Source: Candidatus Omnitrophota bacterium
GTDB lineage: Bacteria > Omnitrophota > Gorgyraeia > VGKN01
NCBI GenBank assembly: GCA_020052955.1
Contig: JAGVOB010000106.1
Location: 1 to 39,718 of the forward strand
Direction of reading: 5' to 3'
Length of the DNA: 39,718 bases
A program made the position numbers and the translations under genes. Below, piece by piece: positions 9,635 through 18,731 of the stretch. The notes below the pieces were generated by a model. The model did not search any database, was not told the DNA's origin, and was given only the letters and a program-made list of their open reading frames with translations. Each line of letters opens with the position of its first letter. Within the stretch, counting starts at the first letter, position 1.

Positions 9635-10678
9635 ATGTTTCTTCGCAAGGCGTTAATCTCTTTTATTGTTGTACCTATTGTATTTATAGCCCTGGAGACA
9701 TTGTTATTTTTCTTTCGGGCTAACCCGAAAGAAATAAATGATGCCGCGATATTTAATGCTCCAACTACAGAAGCAATAAATAATAGGACATTTCTTAAGG
9801 ATAGGCTGCTTTTATGGAAATTGAGGCCATCCCAAAATTTTCTTAAAAAGTTTACAAATGATAAATTCAACGGTAACTATGCGATAAATTCTCTAGGGCT
9901 CAGGGGAAAAGATTTTCCAATTGAAAAAAATAAAGATACTTTTCGGCTAGTCTGTCTCGGAGACTCTATTACATTCGGATGGCGGGTTGAATTTGAAGAT
10001 GCTTATCCAGAAAGATTAGAGGCAAAGCTTAGGTCAGGTTTCCGAGATAAAAATGTTGAGGTAATAAACGCGGGCGTATTAGGTTACAGCTCGCTACAGG
10101 GACTGCGTCTTTTAGAGAGAGATATAATAAAACTAAAGCCTGATATTGTTATTGTATACTTTGGAATTGATGACGGAGATAAGGCCGTGTATTTCAGCGA
10201 TAAATATCTAAGAATAAAGAGCGATGTTGCCGTTAGTATTGATAACTTTTTAAATAGATCCAGGTTTTATAGACTGCTTAAGAATTTTTTACTTAAATTT
10301 ATTGGTAATAAAAAGTATGAAAGGGATAGAAATACTGAAAGATCGAGGGTTTCACCGGAGGACTACAGGGTGAATTTAGAAGATATGGTAAGTTTATTAA
10401 ATAGTAAAAACATTCCTTTACTGGTCATGTTACCGATAATATATGAGAATGGCTTTTCACAAAAACTACAACGCTATGATGTAACAGAGAATCTGAGTCT
10501 AAAATTAACAGGCAAGAATATAAAATACATAAATGTACTGTCTGCCTTTAAAAAAGTCAAGGACCAGCAGATTTTGTTTTTTGATAATAGCCACCCGACC
10601 GAGTTGGGACATGAAATAATGGCTGAAGAAATTTTTAGAACACTCGTCGAAGAACGGTTGATTCAAAAACTAAACTAA
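9635..10678 (+). CDS. SGNH/GDSL-type hydrolase, membrane anchored
   Basis: N-terminal TM, CLGDSITFGWRVEFEDAYPERL, VIVYFGIDDGDK, DNSHPTELGHEIMA. Confidence 0.85.
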   Translation: MFLRKALISFIVVPIVFIALETLLFFFRANPKEINDAAIFNAPTTEAINNRTFLKDRLLLWKLRPSQNFLKKFTNDKFNGNYAINSLGLRGKDFPIEKNKDTFRLVCLGDSITFGWRVEFEDAYPERLEAKLRSGFRDKNVEVINAGVLGYSSLQGLRLLERDIIKLKPDIVIVYFGIDDGDKAVYFSDKYLRIKSDVAVSIDNFLNRSRFYRLLKNFLLKFIGNKKYERDRNTERSRVSPEDYRVNLEDMVSLLNSKNIPLLVMLPIIYENGFSQKLQRYDVTENLSLKLTGKNIKYINVLSAFKKVKDQQILFFDNSHPTELGHEIMAEEIFRTLVEERLIQKLN

Positions 10679-10683
10679 CTCGA

Positions 10684-10846
10684 TTTATACATTCGCGGCC
10701 AGTAGAATCCCGAGTTCGCTAAAAGCGGACGAGGGGCAAAATCCCGAGCTAAACGAGGGGAACAATGGCCGGTTCCTTCGCAAAAGCTCAGGATGAGCCA
10801 TACGGAAACCTCGGGCTAAAGCCTGCGGAGTTATGGAGGGCTTTAT
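10684..10846. repeat. palindromic repeat family B, expanded copy
   Basis: Shares TTTATACATTCGCGGCCAG ... GAACAATGGCCG ... ATGAGCCAYACGGAAACCTCGGGCT ... GGAGTTATGG with 34080-34170. Confidence 0.75.
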
Positions 10847-12561
10847 TTTCTTTGAGAATCAGCCCTTCTGCTAATAGCCTCCTGCAGATATATACAAAAT
10901 TCAATTTTTGTAGGGTATAATTCCAACGCGTTCTTAAGTTCAGAGATAGCCTCGTCGGTCATATTGTTCCTTGAGAAAAATAATCCCAGATCGGCGTGAT
11001 TATATGCCGATAAATAGTTTAAAGAAATCGCTTTCTCATATCGGTTTAGCGCCTTTTCAAAGTACATTCTATCTTTATTCACCAAAAGCTCGTAGGATTT
11101 TGCAAGCCTGTTATATATCTGGTCATTTATCGGCATAAACAATACAGCCTTTTCTAAAGTTTTTGCTGAGTCTTCGTATTCCTTGTTAAACAAAAGATTC
11201 TGGGAATTTTTTAATAATTTTAACGAAATTCCATCGCTAAGTTGGAATACTAATAAGAGCATAAATAAGGGGATGCATAATAAATTGTTTAGTTTTGTGT
11301 TTTTCTTAATTGTTGGGAAAGGTATCATTAATCCGGCGCAAATGCACCACAGAAATGTCAGCTCAGGAAGATATAGATCGTAGTCAAAAAAGTTTCTCAC
11401 AATAAATGTCATAACAGCACAAAATATTCCCACGTCCAGATTTTTTACATTATTGTGTTTTATCTTTGTAAACGATAGTTTAATGAAGGAAAAAAATAAA
11501 ACAAGCAGGATGATAAATCCCAAAAAACCAGTTTCACAGAATATTTGAAGGTAACTGTTATGTGCGTAATACGTTTCGTCTGATAATGCACTTTTGTATT
11601 TGGTATAGAGTACTTTGAAATTTCCAAGGCCAATACCCTTCAGAGGAAAATCTTTAATGATATCTATGGCAGCTTTCCAATAATCCAACCGCTGAGCTAT
11701 AGAGTTCTTAATATTATAGGATTTGATAGTTTCATCCAGGCGTATCTTTATTATAAGGATAGCGCAAACAGAAACAATTATTAGAATGACAGATAATGCC
11801 AATACAAAGGTCTTATCTTCTCGGTTCCGATTATAGAGCATTAAAGCAAGAAGCACAAAAAAACAAATGATGAAAGCTGCGATACCACCCGCTGATTTGG
11901 ATAGCACTAAAGCAAGAGTCGAAATAAAAAAATTAATAGTTATAAATATTTTTATACCGGTTTTTAGATTAGGCAAGAAAGATATACCAAGAGATAGGAA
12001 GATTATGTATAATAGGAAAGCTGCCAATTTATCCGGAGAGAAGAAGGTAGCAAATACCCTTTTAAATAAGAGAAAATCTCGCGCATAGTTAGATATATTA
12101 GGAAAATTAGGATTTGCCGAAATAATTTTAAGGGTATCTCTTATACCAAAAAAATATTGGTATAGCCCATAAATGGATATAAAACACCCGCTTATTATTA
12201 TGGCTAGGATGAGTTTAGTTTTTTCCTCTTTTGAAAATTGTGTGGCTATAGAAAAAGTAAGTATATAGGAGATAAAATATACAAGTTCTGTCAGGCTGTT
12301 ATAAATATTTATGCTAAAAAACTGATTTATCAATAATAGCGCTAAGAAAAATAGCATAGGCGAATTTAAAACTGCTTTACCTAAAAAAGTAAATTTTTTA
12401 TCAAACACCAACATGGCGCATAAGTCTAAATAAAGCAGAGACCAGAAAATGGCGTTTACAAGCGGAAAGGCCATTGAGGATATAAAAGGTTTTATAAATA
12501 CAAGCAGGAGAAATGTATAAAAAGGCGTGTCTTTTAGGAGTTTATTAGGAGTATGTTGCAT
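10843..12561 (-). CDS. O-antigen ligase/polymerase-like membrane protein with C-terminal TPR
   Basis: Multi-TM, FPLKGIGLGNFKVLYTKYK...YAHNSYLQIFCETGFLGFIILL Wzy/WaaL motif, TPR repeats at C terminus. Confidence 0.85.
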   Translation of the reverse strand: MQHTPNKLLKDTPFYTFLLLVFIKPFISSMAFPLVNAIFWSLLYLDLCAMLVFDKKFTFLGKAVLNSPMLFFLALLLINQFFSINIYNSLTELVYFISYILTFSIATQFSKEEKTKLILAIIISGCFISIYGLYQYFFGIRDTLKIISANPNFPNISNYARDFLLFKRVFATFFSPDKLAAFLLYIIFLSLGISFLPNLKTGIKIFITINFFISTLALVLSKSAGGIAAFIICFFVLLALMLYNRNREDKTFVLALSVILIIVSVCAILIIKIRLDETIKSYNIKNSIAQRLDYWKAAIDIIKDFPLKGIGLGNFKVLYTKYKSALSDETYYAHNSYLQIFCETGFLGFIILLVLFFSFIKLSFTKIKHNNVKNLDVGIFCAVMTFIVRNFFDYDLYLPELTFLWCICAGLMIPFPTIKKNTKLNNLLCIPLFMLLLVFQLSDGISLKLLKNSQNLLFNKEYEDSAKTLEKAVLFMPINDQIYNRLAKSYELLVNKDRMYFEKALNRYEKAISLNYLSAYNHADLGLFFSRNNMTDEAISELKNALELYPTKIEFCIYLQEAISRRADSQRK

Positions 12562-12569
12562 TGCTTAAA

Positions 12570-12597
12570 TTATTACAGATAAAGCATTTTTTGTCAA
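12570..12597 (-). promoter_or_regulatory. putative sigma70-type promoter for the O-antigen ligase-like gene
   Basis: Minus strand TTGACA-16 nt-TAATAA; -10 lies about 9 nt from the ATG at 12561. Confidence 0.45.
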
Positions 12598-12618
12598 AGG
12601 TGTTATACTATAATTAAA

Positions 12619-13584
12619 ATGCCGGAGCAAAAGCTTATTTCAGTTGTAATTTCAAATTACAATAAAAAGGACTGTCTAAGAGAATGCCTCGAATCGGTTT
12701 TTAAGCAGACGTATCCAAAAATAGAGGTAATTGTTATTGATAACGGTTCAGAGGACGGTTCATGTGAACTTATTGATAAATATGATGCTGTAAAGGTAAT
12801 CAGGAACAGGAAAAATGAGTTGTTTTCTAAGAGTCAGAATATGGGCATAAGGGCCTCAAGGGGAGAATATGTGCTATGTCTAAATAATGATGTTGTTCTC
12901 AAAGAGGATTTTATCGAGAAGCTTATCTCCAAGGCGAGTTTCAATAATGAAATGATAGGTATATTTACGGGAAGGGTGCTTTCTTCAGATGGAAGGAAAA
13001 TAGATTCTTGCGGTCAGTTACTCTCAAGATCAAGAAAGCCCATAGAAAGGGGATATGGCAGACGGGAGATCGAATTATACCAAAAACGTGAGGTTGTTTT
13101 TGGAGCTTGCGGCGTAGCCGGTATGTTTAAAAGAGATATGTTAGATGAGATTAGCATAAATGAAGAATACTTCGATGAAGATTTTGCGATATTTTTTGAA
13201 GATTTAGATTTAAACTGGAGAGCAAATAATTTTGGCTGGAAGGCGCTTTATATCCCTGATGCCGTGTGCTTTCACAGGCGAGGCACCACTACCATTTTCA
13301 AGATACAGGTCCCACTGCTTAAAAATTTTATTTTGCCGAATATCCCCCATAAACTGCAGGCCTATTTTATCAGAAATCGATATCTGGCAGTAATAAAAAA
13401 TGACTCTATTAAGAAAATACTATTCGATCTCCCGTTTATTGTTATTTATGAAATAAAAATTTGGCTATTTGTTATCCTGTTTAGGCCAATTTTATTCGGT
13501 TCTATTTTTTCATATGTGTATTATTTTAAACGCGCATTCAGGAAGAGAAAAGCTATTAAAAATATGCTAAAGTATCCAAAATAA
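12619..13584 (+). CDS. glycosyltransferase family 2
   Basis: ISVVISNYNKKDCLRECLESVFKQTY...VIDNGSEDGS...EDLDLNWR. Confidence 0.9.
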   Translation: MPEQKLISVVISNYNKKDCLRECLESVFKQTYPKIEVIVIDNGSEDGSCELIDKYDAVKVIRNRKNELFSKSQNMGIRASRGEYVLCLNNDVVLKEDFIEKLISKASFNNEMIGIFTGRVLSSDGRKIDSCGQLLSRSRKPIERGYGRREIELYQKREVVFGACGVAGMFKRDMLDEISINEEYFDEDFAIFFEDLDLNWRANNFGWKALYIPDAVCFHRRGTTTIFKIQVPLLKNFILPNIPHKLQAYFIRNRYLAVIKNDSIKKILFDLPFIVIYEIKIWLFVILFRPILFGSIFSYVYYFKRAFRKRKAIKNMLKYPK

Positions 13585-13640
13585 TCTTTACATAAGAATT
13601 TTTATATGCTATTCTAACAAAACATGTAACAGCATTCATT

Positions 13641-14639
13641 GTGATGATAAAGAGAAAAAATTTATTCTTGATATTAAGGGTTTTTATAAGCGCAGGTGCC
13701 ATATGTATGTTGCTGTTTATGGCAAGAAATGAATTAGGGAAAATCTATAACCTAATAGTAAACCTGAATAAAGCGTTTTTTACCGTTTCTTTCATATTAT
13801 TTCTAATAATAAGTTTCCTTGTCTCCTTTAGGTTTAAACTTCTTTTAAAGGTGCAGAATATCTTTCTTTCACTAAAGGAATCGGCAAAATTGACATTTAT
13901 AGGCTATTTTTTCAACAATTTTCTCCCCTCTTCTTTAGGTGGTGATTTAGCAAGGGGTTATTACGCGTTTAAGTCTACTAATAAAAAACTTTCCTCCTTT
14001 ACAACTATCTTTGTAGACAGGCTTGTTGGGGTTACAGCTATGGTGTTTCTTATGGGCATCGCTTTTATTTTTATCCAAGATGCAAGGGAAAATAAAGTAG
14101 CCTTATCTTTAGCCATCATTGTTATATCTTTGGTTTTATTTGCATTACTATTTCTCTTAAACAGAAGCCTTGCTAAAAAGCTTTCATTTATGTTGAGATT
14201 TTTTATCCCTTTTAAATTAAATGAGAAACTTAGGCCAATATATAATTCGATAAATAAATATAAAGATTCCAAGAAGCTGCTTCTAGAGGCCCTTGTAATT
14301 TCCTTTTTAGTTCAATTATTGGTGGTTTTAATATTTTTTGTGCTGAGCAAGTCTATTAATATGAAACTTCCCTTAGGTTTTAAAGACCTGTTTTGGGTCG
14401 TACCTCTCTCATCTATAGTGAGTATGTTACCGTCTATAAATGGTATCGGCGTAAGGGAAGGCGCCTTTGTATATTTTTTGCGCCGGATAGTCAACCCGGA
14501 AATTGCCATTTCCATCTCACTGCTTTTTCTGGGTTTAACTATATTTGTAAGCTTAATAGGGGGGGTTGTTTATATATTCATGAAGACCAATAAGGGAAAA
14601 GAATATAAAGCTCCACGGCTTAACAGCAGTGGTTTCTGA
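13641..14639 (+). CDS. YbhN/LPG synthase TM-like (UPF0104) membrane protein; 3' end rewritten by inserted element
   Basis: FLPSSLGGDLARGYY, VDRLVGVTAM, PSINGIGVREGAFVYF. Confidence 0.8.
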   Translation: MMIKRKNLFLILRVFISAGAICMLLFMARNELGKIYNLIVNLNKAFFTVSFILFLIISFLVSFRFKLLLKVQNIFLSLKESAKLTFIGYFFNNFLPSSLGGDLARGYYAFKSTNKKLSSFTTIFVDRLVGVTAMVFLMGIAFIFIQDARENKVALSLAIIVISLVLFALLFLLNRSLAKKLSFMLRFFIPFKLNEKLRPIYNSINKYKDSKKLLLEALVISFLVQLLVVLIFFVLSKSINMKLPLGFKDLFWVVPLSSIVSMLPSINGIGVREGAFVYFLRRIVNPEIAISISLLFLGLTIFVSLIGGVVYIFMKTNKGKEYKAPRLNSSGF

Positions 14640-14693
14640 CTTTTTCCCGCCTTTTGGAGGGACTGGGTGAGAGATAAGGGAAAAGAATATAAA
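14590..14693. mobile_element. small palindromic insertion flanked by exact 20-bp direct repeats
   Basis: ATAAGGGAAAAGAATATAAA at 14590-14609 and 14674-14693; interior 14610-14673 shares AGCTCCACGGCTTAACAGC-GTGGTTTCTGACTTTT with 23034-23068. Confidence 0.7.
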
Positions 14694-14705
14694 ACGGAGG
14701 TATAA

Positions 14706-14864
14706 ATGATAGATAAGGAATTGCTGGATATACTAGCATGCCCGGCGTGCAAGGCATCGGTAGAATTAAAGGATAATTGGATAGTATGCACAAAATGTAA
14801 AAGGAAGTATCCTATAAGGGATGACATACCTATAATGCTTATCGAAGAGGCAAAGACGGACTGA
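14706..14864 (+). CDS. Trm112 family (YcaR-like) zinc-ribbon protein
   Basis: MIDKELLDILACPACKASVELKDNWIVCTKCKRKYPIRDDIPIMLIEEAKTD; SD GGAGG upstream. Confidence 0.85.
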   Translation: MIDKELLDILACPACKASVELKDNWIVCTKCKRKYPIRDDIPIMLIEEAKTD

Positions 14865-14872
14865 TAATTTGA

Positions 14873-14923
14873 CCCCGCACCTTTCTACCTCGAAGAAATA
14901 CTTCGTAGCAAAAAGGTGCGGGG
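14873..14923. repeat. long intergenic hairpin
   Basis: CCCCGCACCTTT...CGAAGaaataCTTCG...AAAGGTGCGGGG. Confidence 0.6.
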
Positions 14924-14982
14924 TTTAATTCATCCGCCTCGGGCGGACTCCATAACTTGTGTCGTCATTAAGGAGGGTCTTT

Positions 14983-15459
14983 ATGAAGAAAATTCTTGTT
15001 ATCCATGGCCCGAATCTGAATTTGCTCGGTAAAAGAGAGCCGGGTATATATGGTTTTAAGTCAATAGAAGAAATAAATAAGGCTCTAATTAGAATTGCAA
15101 AAAAGAATAAAGTGCTTCTTGAGATTAAACAATCAGACCATGAAGGAAATATTGTGCAGCTGATCGGGGGATCGAAAGGCAAATTTAGCGCTATTATAAT
15201 AAATCCCGCAGCGTATACGCATACCAGCATAGCAATAAGAGACGCTATTTTAGGTGTAAATATACCGACGGTTGAGGTGCATCTATCTAATATTTACGCT
15301 AGAGAGGAATTCAGGCATAAGTCATTAATAGCCCCGGTAGCAAAAGGTCAAATCTGCGGGTTCGGTAAGAATAGTTATATTTTGGCTCTTTTAGCTGTAA
15401 TTGAACTTTTAAAAAATCAAACCCATGCCTTAGAGACGACAAAATATCATAAGGATTAG
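14983..15459 (+). CDS. aroQ: 3-dehydroquinate dehydratase, type II
   Basis: ILVIHGPNLNLLGKREPGIYG, NPAAYTHTSIAIRDA, EVHLSNIYAREEFRHKS. Confidence 0.95.
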   Translation: MKKILVIHGPNLNLLGKREPGIYGFKSIEEINKALIRIAKKNKVLLEIKQSDHEGNIVQLIGGSKGKFSAIIINPAAYTHTSIAIRDAILGVNIPTVEVHLSNIYAREEFRHKSLIAPVAKGQICGFGKNSYILALLAVIELLKNQTHALETTKYHKD

Positions 15460-15476
15460 TAAGTTAAAGTTAAATA

Positions 15477-16538
15477 ATGAAAATAATAAAAATCAGAGTA
15501 GCAATAATTATTTCTTTAGTCGTTTTTATTATAACCCCTGTTTATGCTAAAATAATCCCGCCAAAGCAACCGAGGCGATCAGAAGAGTTTAGGACTTTAT
15601 TATCAGAAGAGAAATATGAAGAAGCCTATACATTGTACGAGAAAGAGGTTACACCAATTATAAACAAAGGTAGCTTGACAGATTTCAGTTCTCAATGGAC
15701 AATTTCTGAATTCGTATATAGTCTACTTTATGAATCCAAGAGTTGTTATTACTATTATAAAAATTTAAATAAAGTGAAATTTGAACAATGGAGTAATGTA
15801 TTTTGTGATGGAGCAATTATTTTTATCGATAAATATATTGGCGCAGAGGGATTAAAAGATAAAGATGTTATGTCTGCTATGTTCTCATTATCATCTGCGT
15901 TAACATCTTTTCATAAGAACGACAAAGCCAAGACGTTATATAAGCAAGCCTTAGCAATGAGCAAAGCCTATCAATTTGACGAATTTTTGTTCAAATCATC
16001 AAATGCTTTAGCAGATTTATATATCAGAGAAAAACAATATGAAGCCGCTAAGACTACTTTAGAAGGTGTATTATCGACAGATTATTTAAACGAAGAAATT
16101 TATTCATATAAATATAAGCGGGACACAGTGTTTCAATTGGCAAGAGCTTATTATTATGAAGGAAAGCGTAATGAAGCTGATGAAATTTTCATAAAAATCT
16201 TGCAATATATGCAGAGACAATGCGAGAATACTCCTCCTCATTTTTCCTTTCCAACAGAAGAGTATTCATGGGAGCTATACCTTCTTTATTTAGAAAATAT
16301 ACAAACTATTTATAATGAGTGTGGAAGAAATAATGCTGCAAAGCTCTTATCAGAAGTTTATACTGCTTTGGCGGATTTTGAGCAAAGGATAATAATGAAA
16401 CAAGTAGCAGAGATACATTCGAATATGGGTTTAGAAGAGTGGCAAAACTTATATTACAAAGATGAAGATAAGGAGAAAGGTATAAAAGTAGATGAGATAT
16501 TTAAAAAGATATATCGTATAATTTTAGAAGAAAAATGA
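15477..16538 (+). CDS. secreted TPR-repeat protein
   Basis: N-terminal signal peptide MKIIKIRVAIIISLVVFIITPVYA, TPR-like repeats. Confidence 0.65.
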   Translation: MKIIKIRVAIIISLVVFIITPVYAKIIPPKQPRRSEEFRTLLSEEKYEEAYTLYEKEVTPIINKGSLTDFSSQWTISEFVYSLLYESKSCYYYYKNLNKVKFEQWSNVFCDGAIIFIDKYIGAEGLKDKDVMSAMFSLSSALTSFHKNDKAKTLYKQALAMSKAYQFDEFLFKSSNALADLYIREKQYEAAKTTLEGVLSTDYLNEEIYSYKYKRDTVFQLARAYYYEGKRNEADEIFIKILQYMQRQCENTPPHFSFPTEEYSWELYLLYLENIQTIYNECGRNNAAKLLSEVYTALADFEQRIIMKQVAEIHSNMGLEEWQNLYYKDEDKEKGIKVDEIFKKIYRIILEEK

Positions 16539-17584
16539 AAATAAAAAATAGAGTTGGTTTGCTCATCGAAAAATTGGCAGAAAAAGACCTCAATGGAATT
16601 CTAATTACAAAGGAGCAGAATGTTTCTTATTTAAGCGGTTTTACCGGCAGTGAGTCCAGCCTGCTTTTAACGGCTGGTAAGAAATTTTTTTTGACAGATT
16701 TTAGATATCTTATTCAGGCAAAGCGCGAACTAAAAGGTTTTAAGATAATTCAGACTAAAAATTCCTTTCTTAAGGACATATCCGACTTATGCAATGAGTT
16801 AAAAATAAAAAGGTTGGGTTTTGAATCTGGTAACGTAGCTTTTAAAAAATATTTAACATTAAAAAAACTTTCGCGGGGTATAAAACTTATATCTACGACT
16901 GACGCGGTTGAAAATTTTAGGAAAATAAAGACAAATGAGGAACTAAATGTAATCAAAAAGGTCGCAAAGCTTACCTTATCCTGTTTGAGTTTTATAAAAA
17001 GTAAGATTATGCCGGGAGTAAGAGAGAAAGATTTTGCGGCAACGATAGAGTATTTTATAAAAACCCACGGAGGAGATGGCCCAGCCTTTAAAACAATTGT
17101 AGCCTCTGGAAGCAATTCTGTGATGCCGCACGCAATTACATCCGGTAGGATTATCAAAAGAAATGATTCGGTTTTGATAGATTTTGGGATAAGATCTTAC
17201 GGGTATAATTCAGACTTGACGCGTATTTTCTCATTAGGTAAAATCAATACCTATTTTAGAAAAATTTATTCGATTGTGAAAGATGCACAGAGGATCGCAA
17301 TAGACTATATAAAGCCCGGCGTTAGGATTTCTGAAATAGAAATGAAGGTACGCGATTACTTGGATGAAAAAGGCCTTGAGAAATTTTTCGGGCATTCTTT
17401 AGGCCATGGCATAGGAAGGGAAGTTCATGAGTTGCCTAAAATTTCGAGAGACAATAGAGAATTATTTAAAGAGAATATGGTGTTTACCGTTGAGCCAGGG
17501 GTCTATATACCAAAATTAGCTGGATTTAGACATGAGGATATGGTGGTTGTTACTAAATATGGATGCGAGGTGTTGACGCAGTGA
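16535..17584 (+). CDS. Xaa-Pro aminopeptidase (M24)
   Basis: DFGIRSYGYNSDLTRIFSLG, GHSLGHGIGREVHE, TVEPGVYIP. Confidence 0.93.
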   Translation: MKIKNRVGLLIEKLAEKDLNGILITKEQNVSYLSGFTGSESSLLLTAGKKFFLTDFRYLIQAKRELKGFKIIQTKNSFLKDISDLCNELKIKRLGFESGNVAFKKYLTLKKLSRGIKLISTTDAVENFRKIKTNEELNVIKKVAKLTLSCLSFIKSKIMPGVREKDFAATIEYFIKTHGGDGPAFKTIVASGSNSVMPHAITSGRIIKRNDSVLIDFGIRSYGYNSDLTRIFSLGKINTYFRKIYSIVKDAQRIAIDYIKPGVRISEIEMKVRDYLDEKGLEKFFGHSLGHGIGREVHELPKISRDNRELFKENMVFTVEPGVYIPKLAGFRHEDMVVVTKYGCEVLTQ

Positions 17585-18138
17585 TACCAACAGATGAATT
17601 TAAAAATGGGATGACCATAAAATTAGACAACGAGCTTTACACCATTATTGAATTTCAACATATAAAGCCAGGAAAAGGAGGAGCCTTTGTAAGAACAAAA
17701 CTTAGGAACCTTAAGCAAAAGACGGTGATTGAAAGAACCTTTAGAGCTGGAGAGAAGATAGAAGATGTGTATATCGAGGAGAGGACCCTTCAGTTTCTCT
17801 ATAAGGCTGGCAGCTCATACTACTTCATGGAACATGAAACGTTCGAAGAACTTATTATTGATCAGGATAAATTGGGAGAGGTGGTTAAATTTTTAAAGGA
17901 AAATCTGGAAGTCACAGGGCGTTTTTGCGAGGGTAAACTTCTGGGGGTAAATTTACCTATTTTTGTAGAATTGAAGATTGAGTATTGCGAACCTGGCTTG
18001 AAAGGTGATTCGGCAAGGAGCAATTTAAAGAGTGCTGTTCTTGAAACAAAAGCTAGTATCCTCGTGCCACTTTTTATTAAAATGGGAGAGATCATAAAGG
18101 TGGATACAAGGACAGGCGAATATGTTTCACGGTGTTAA
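17581..18138 (+). CDS. efp: elongation factor P
   Basis: MIPTDEFKNGMTIKLDNELYTIIEFQHIKPGKGGAFVRTKLRNL; GTG start overlaps upstream stop by 4 nt. Confidence 0.95.
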   Translation: MIPTDEFKNGMTIKLDNELYTIIEFQHIKPGKGGAFVRTKLRNLKQKTVIERTFRAGEKIEDVYIEERTLQFLYKAGSSYYFMEHETFEELIIDQDKLGEVVKFLKENLEVTGRFCEGKLLGVNLPIFVELKIEYCEPGLKGDSARSNLKSAVLETKASILVPLFIKMGEIIKVDTRTGEYVSRC

Positions 18139-18207
18139 TTTTTTAATAGGCTGTCACGAAAGTCGTTTGAGCCTAAATTTTTTGAGCGCAAGGGGGTTTT
18201 AGATGAA

Positions 18208-18257
18208 CCCCGCCCTTCCTAAAAAGATTCGAAATGAATAATTAGGAAAAAGCGGGG
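18208..18257. repeat. intergenic hairpin between efp and accB
   Basis: CCCCGC..TTCCTAA...TTAGGAA..GCGGGG. Confidence 0.5.
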
Positions 18258-18283
18258 GAAATAAATTAAGGAGGAAGAGCGGG

Positions 18284-18727
18284 GTGAATATAAAAGAGAT
18301 TAAAGATATGATAAACCTTATGAATGAACATAATCTATCCGAGATAGAAATTGAAAAGGACGGTTTTAAAATAAAGCTAAAAAAAGAATCTAAAGCACCA
18401 TCAGAGCAAGGAAAGATTTATGTAGAACATTCAGACAAGCATCTTGATATTGGACAAAAACTAAAGGAAGAGGCAGAAAGCTCAAGGTTAATTGAGATAA
18501 AAGCCCCGATGGTGGGAACATTCTATAGCGCCCCTTCACCGGAAGCACCTTCGTATGTTAAAAGAGAAGACATTATTGAGATTGGACAGGTTATTTGTAT
18601 TGTTGAGGCGATGAAGCTTATGAATGAGATTAAGTCTGAAGTAAAAGGTAAAATAAAAGATATCTTGGTTGAGAATGGAGAACCTATAGAGTTTGGTCAG
18701 GTCTTGTTTTTAATCGAACCGCTCTAA
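18284..18727 (+). CDS. accB: biotin carboxyl carrier protein of acetyl-CoA carboxylase
   Basis: [34 protein letters not shown] biotinylation motif. Confidence 0.96.
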   Translation: MNIKEIKDMINLMNEHNLSEIEIEKDGFKIKLKKESKAPSEQGKIYVEHSDKHLDIGQKLKEEAESSRLIEIKAPMVGTFYSAPSPEAPSYVKREDIIEIGQVICIVEAMKLMNEIKSEVKGKIKDILVENGEPIEFGQVLFLIEPL

Positions 18728-18731
18728 AGAA

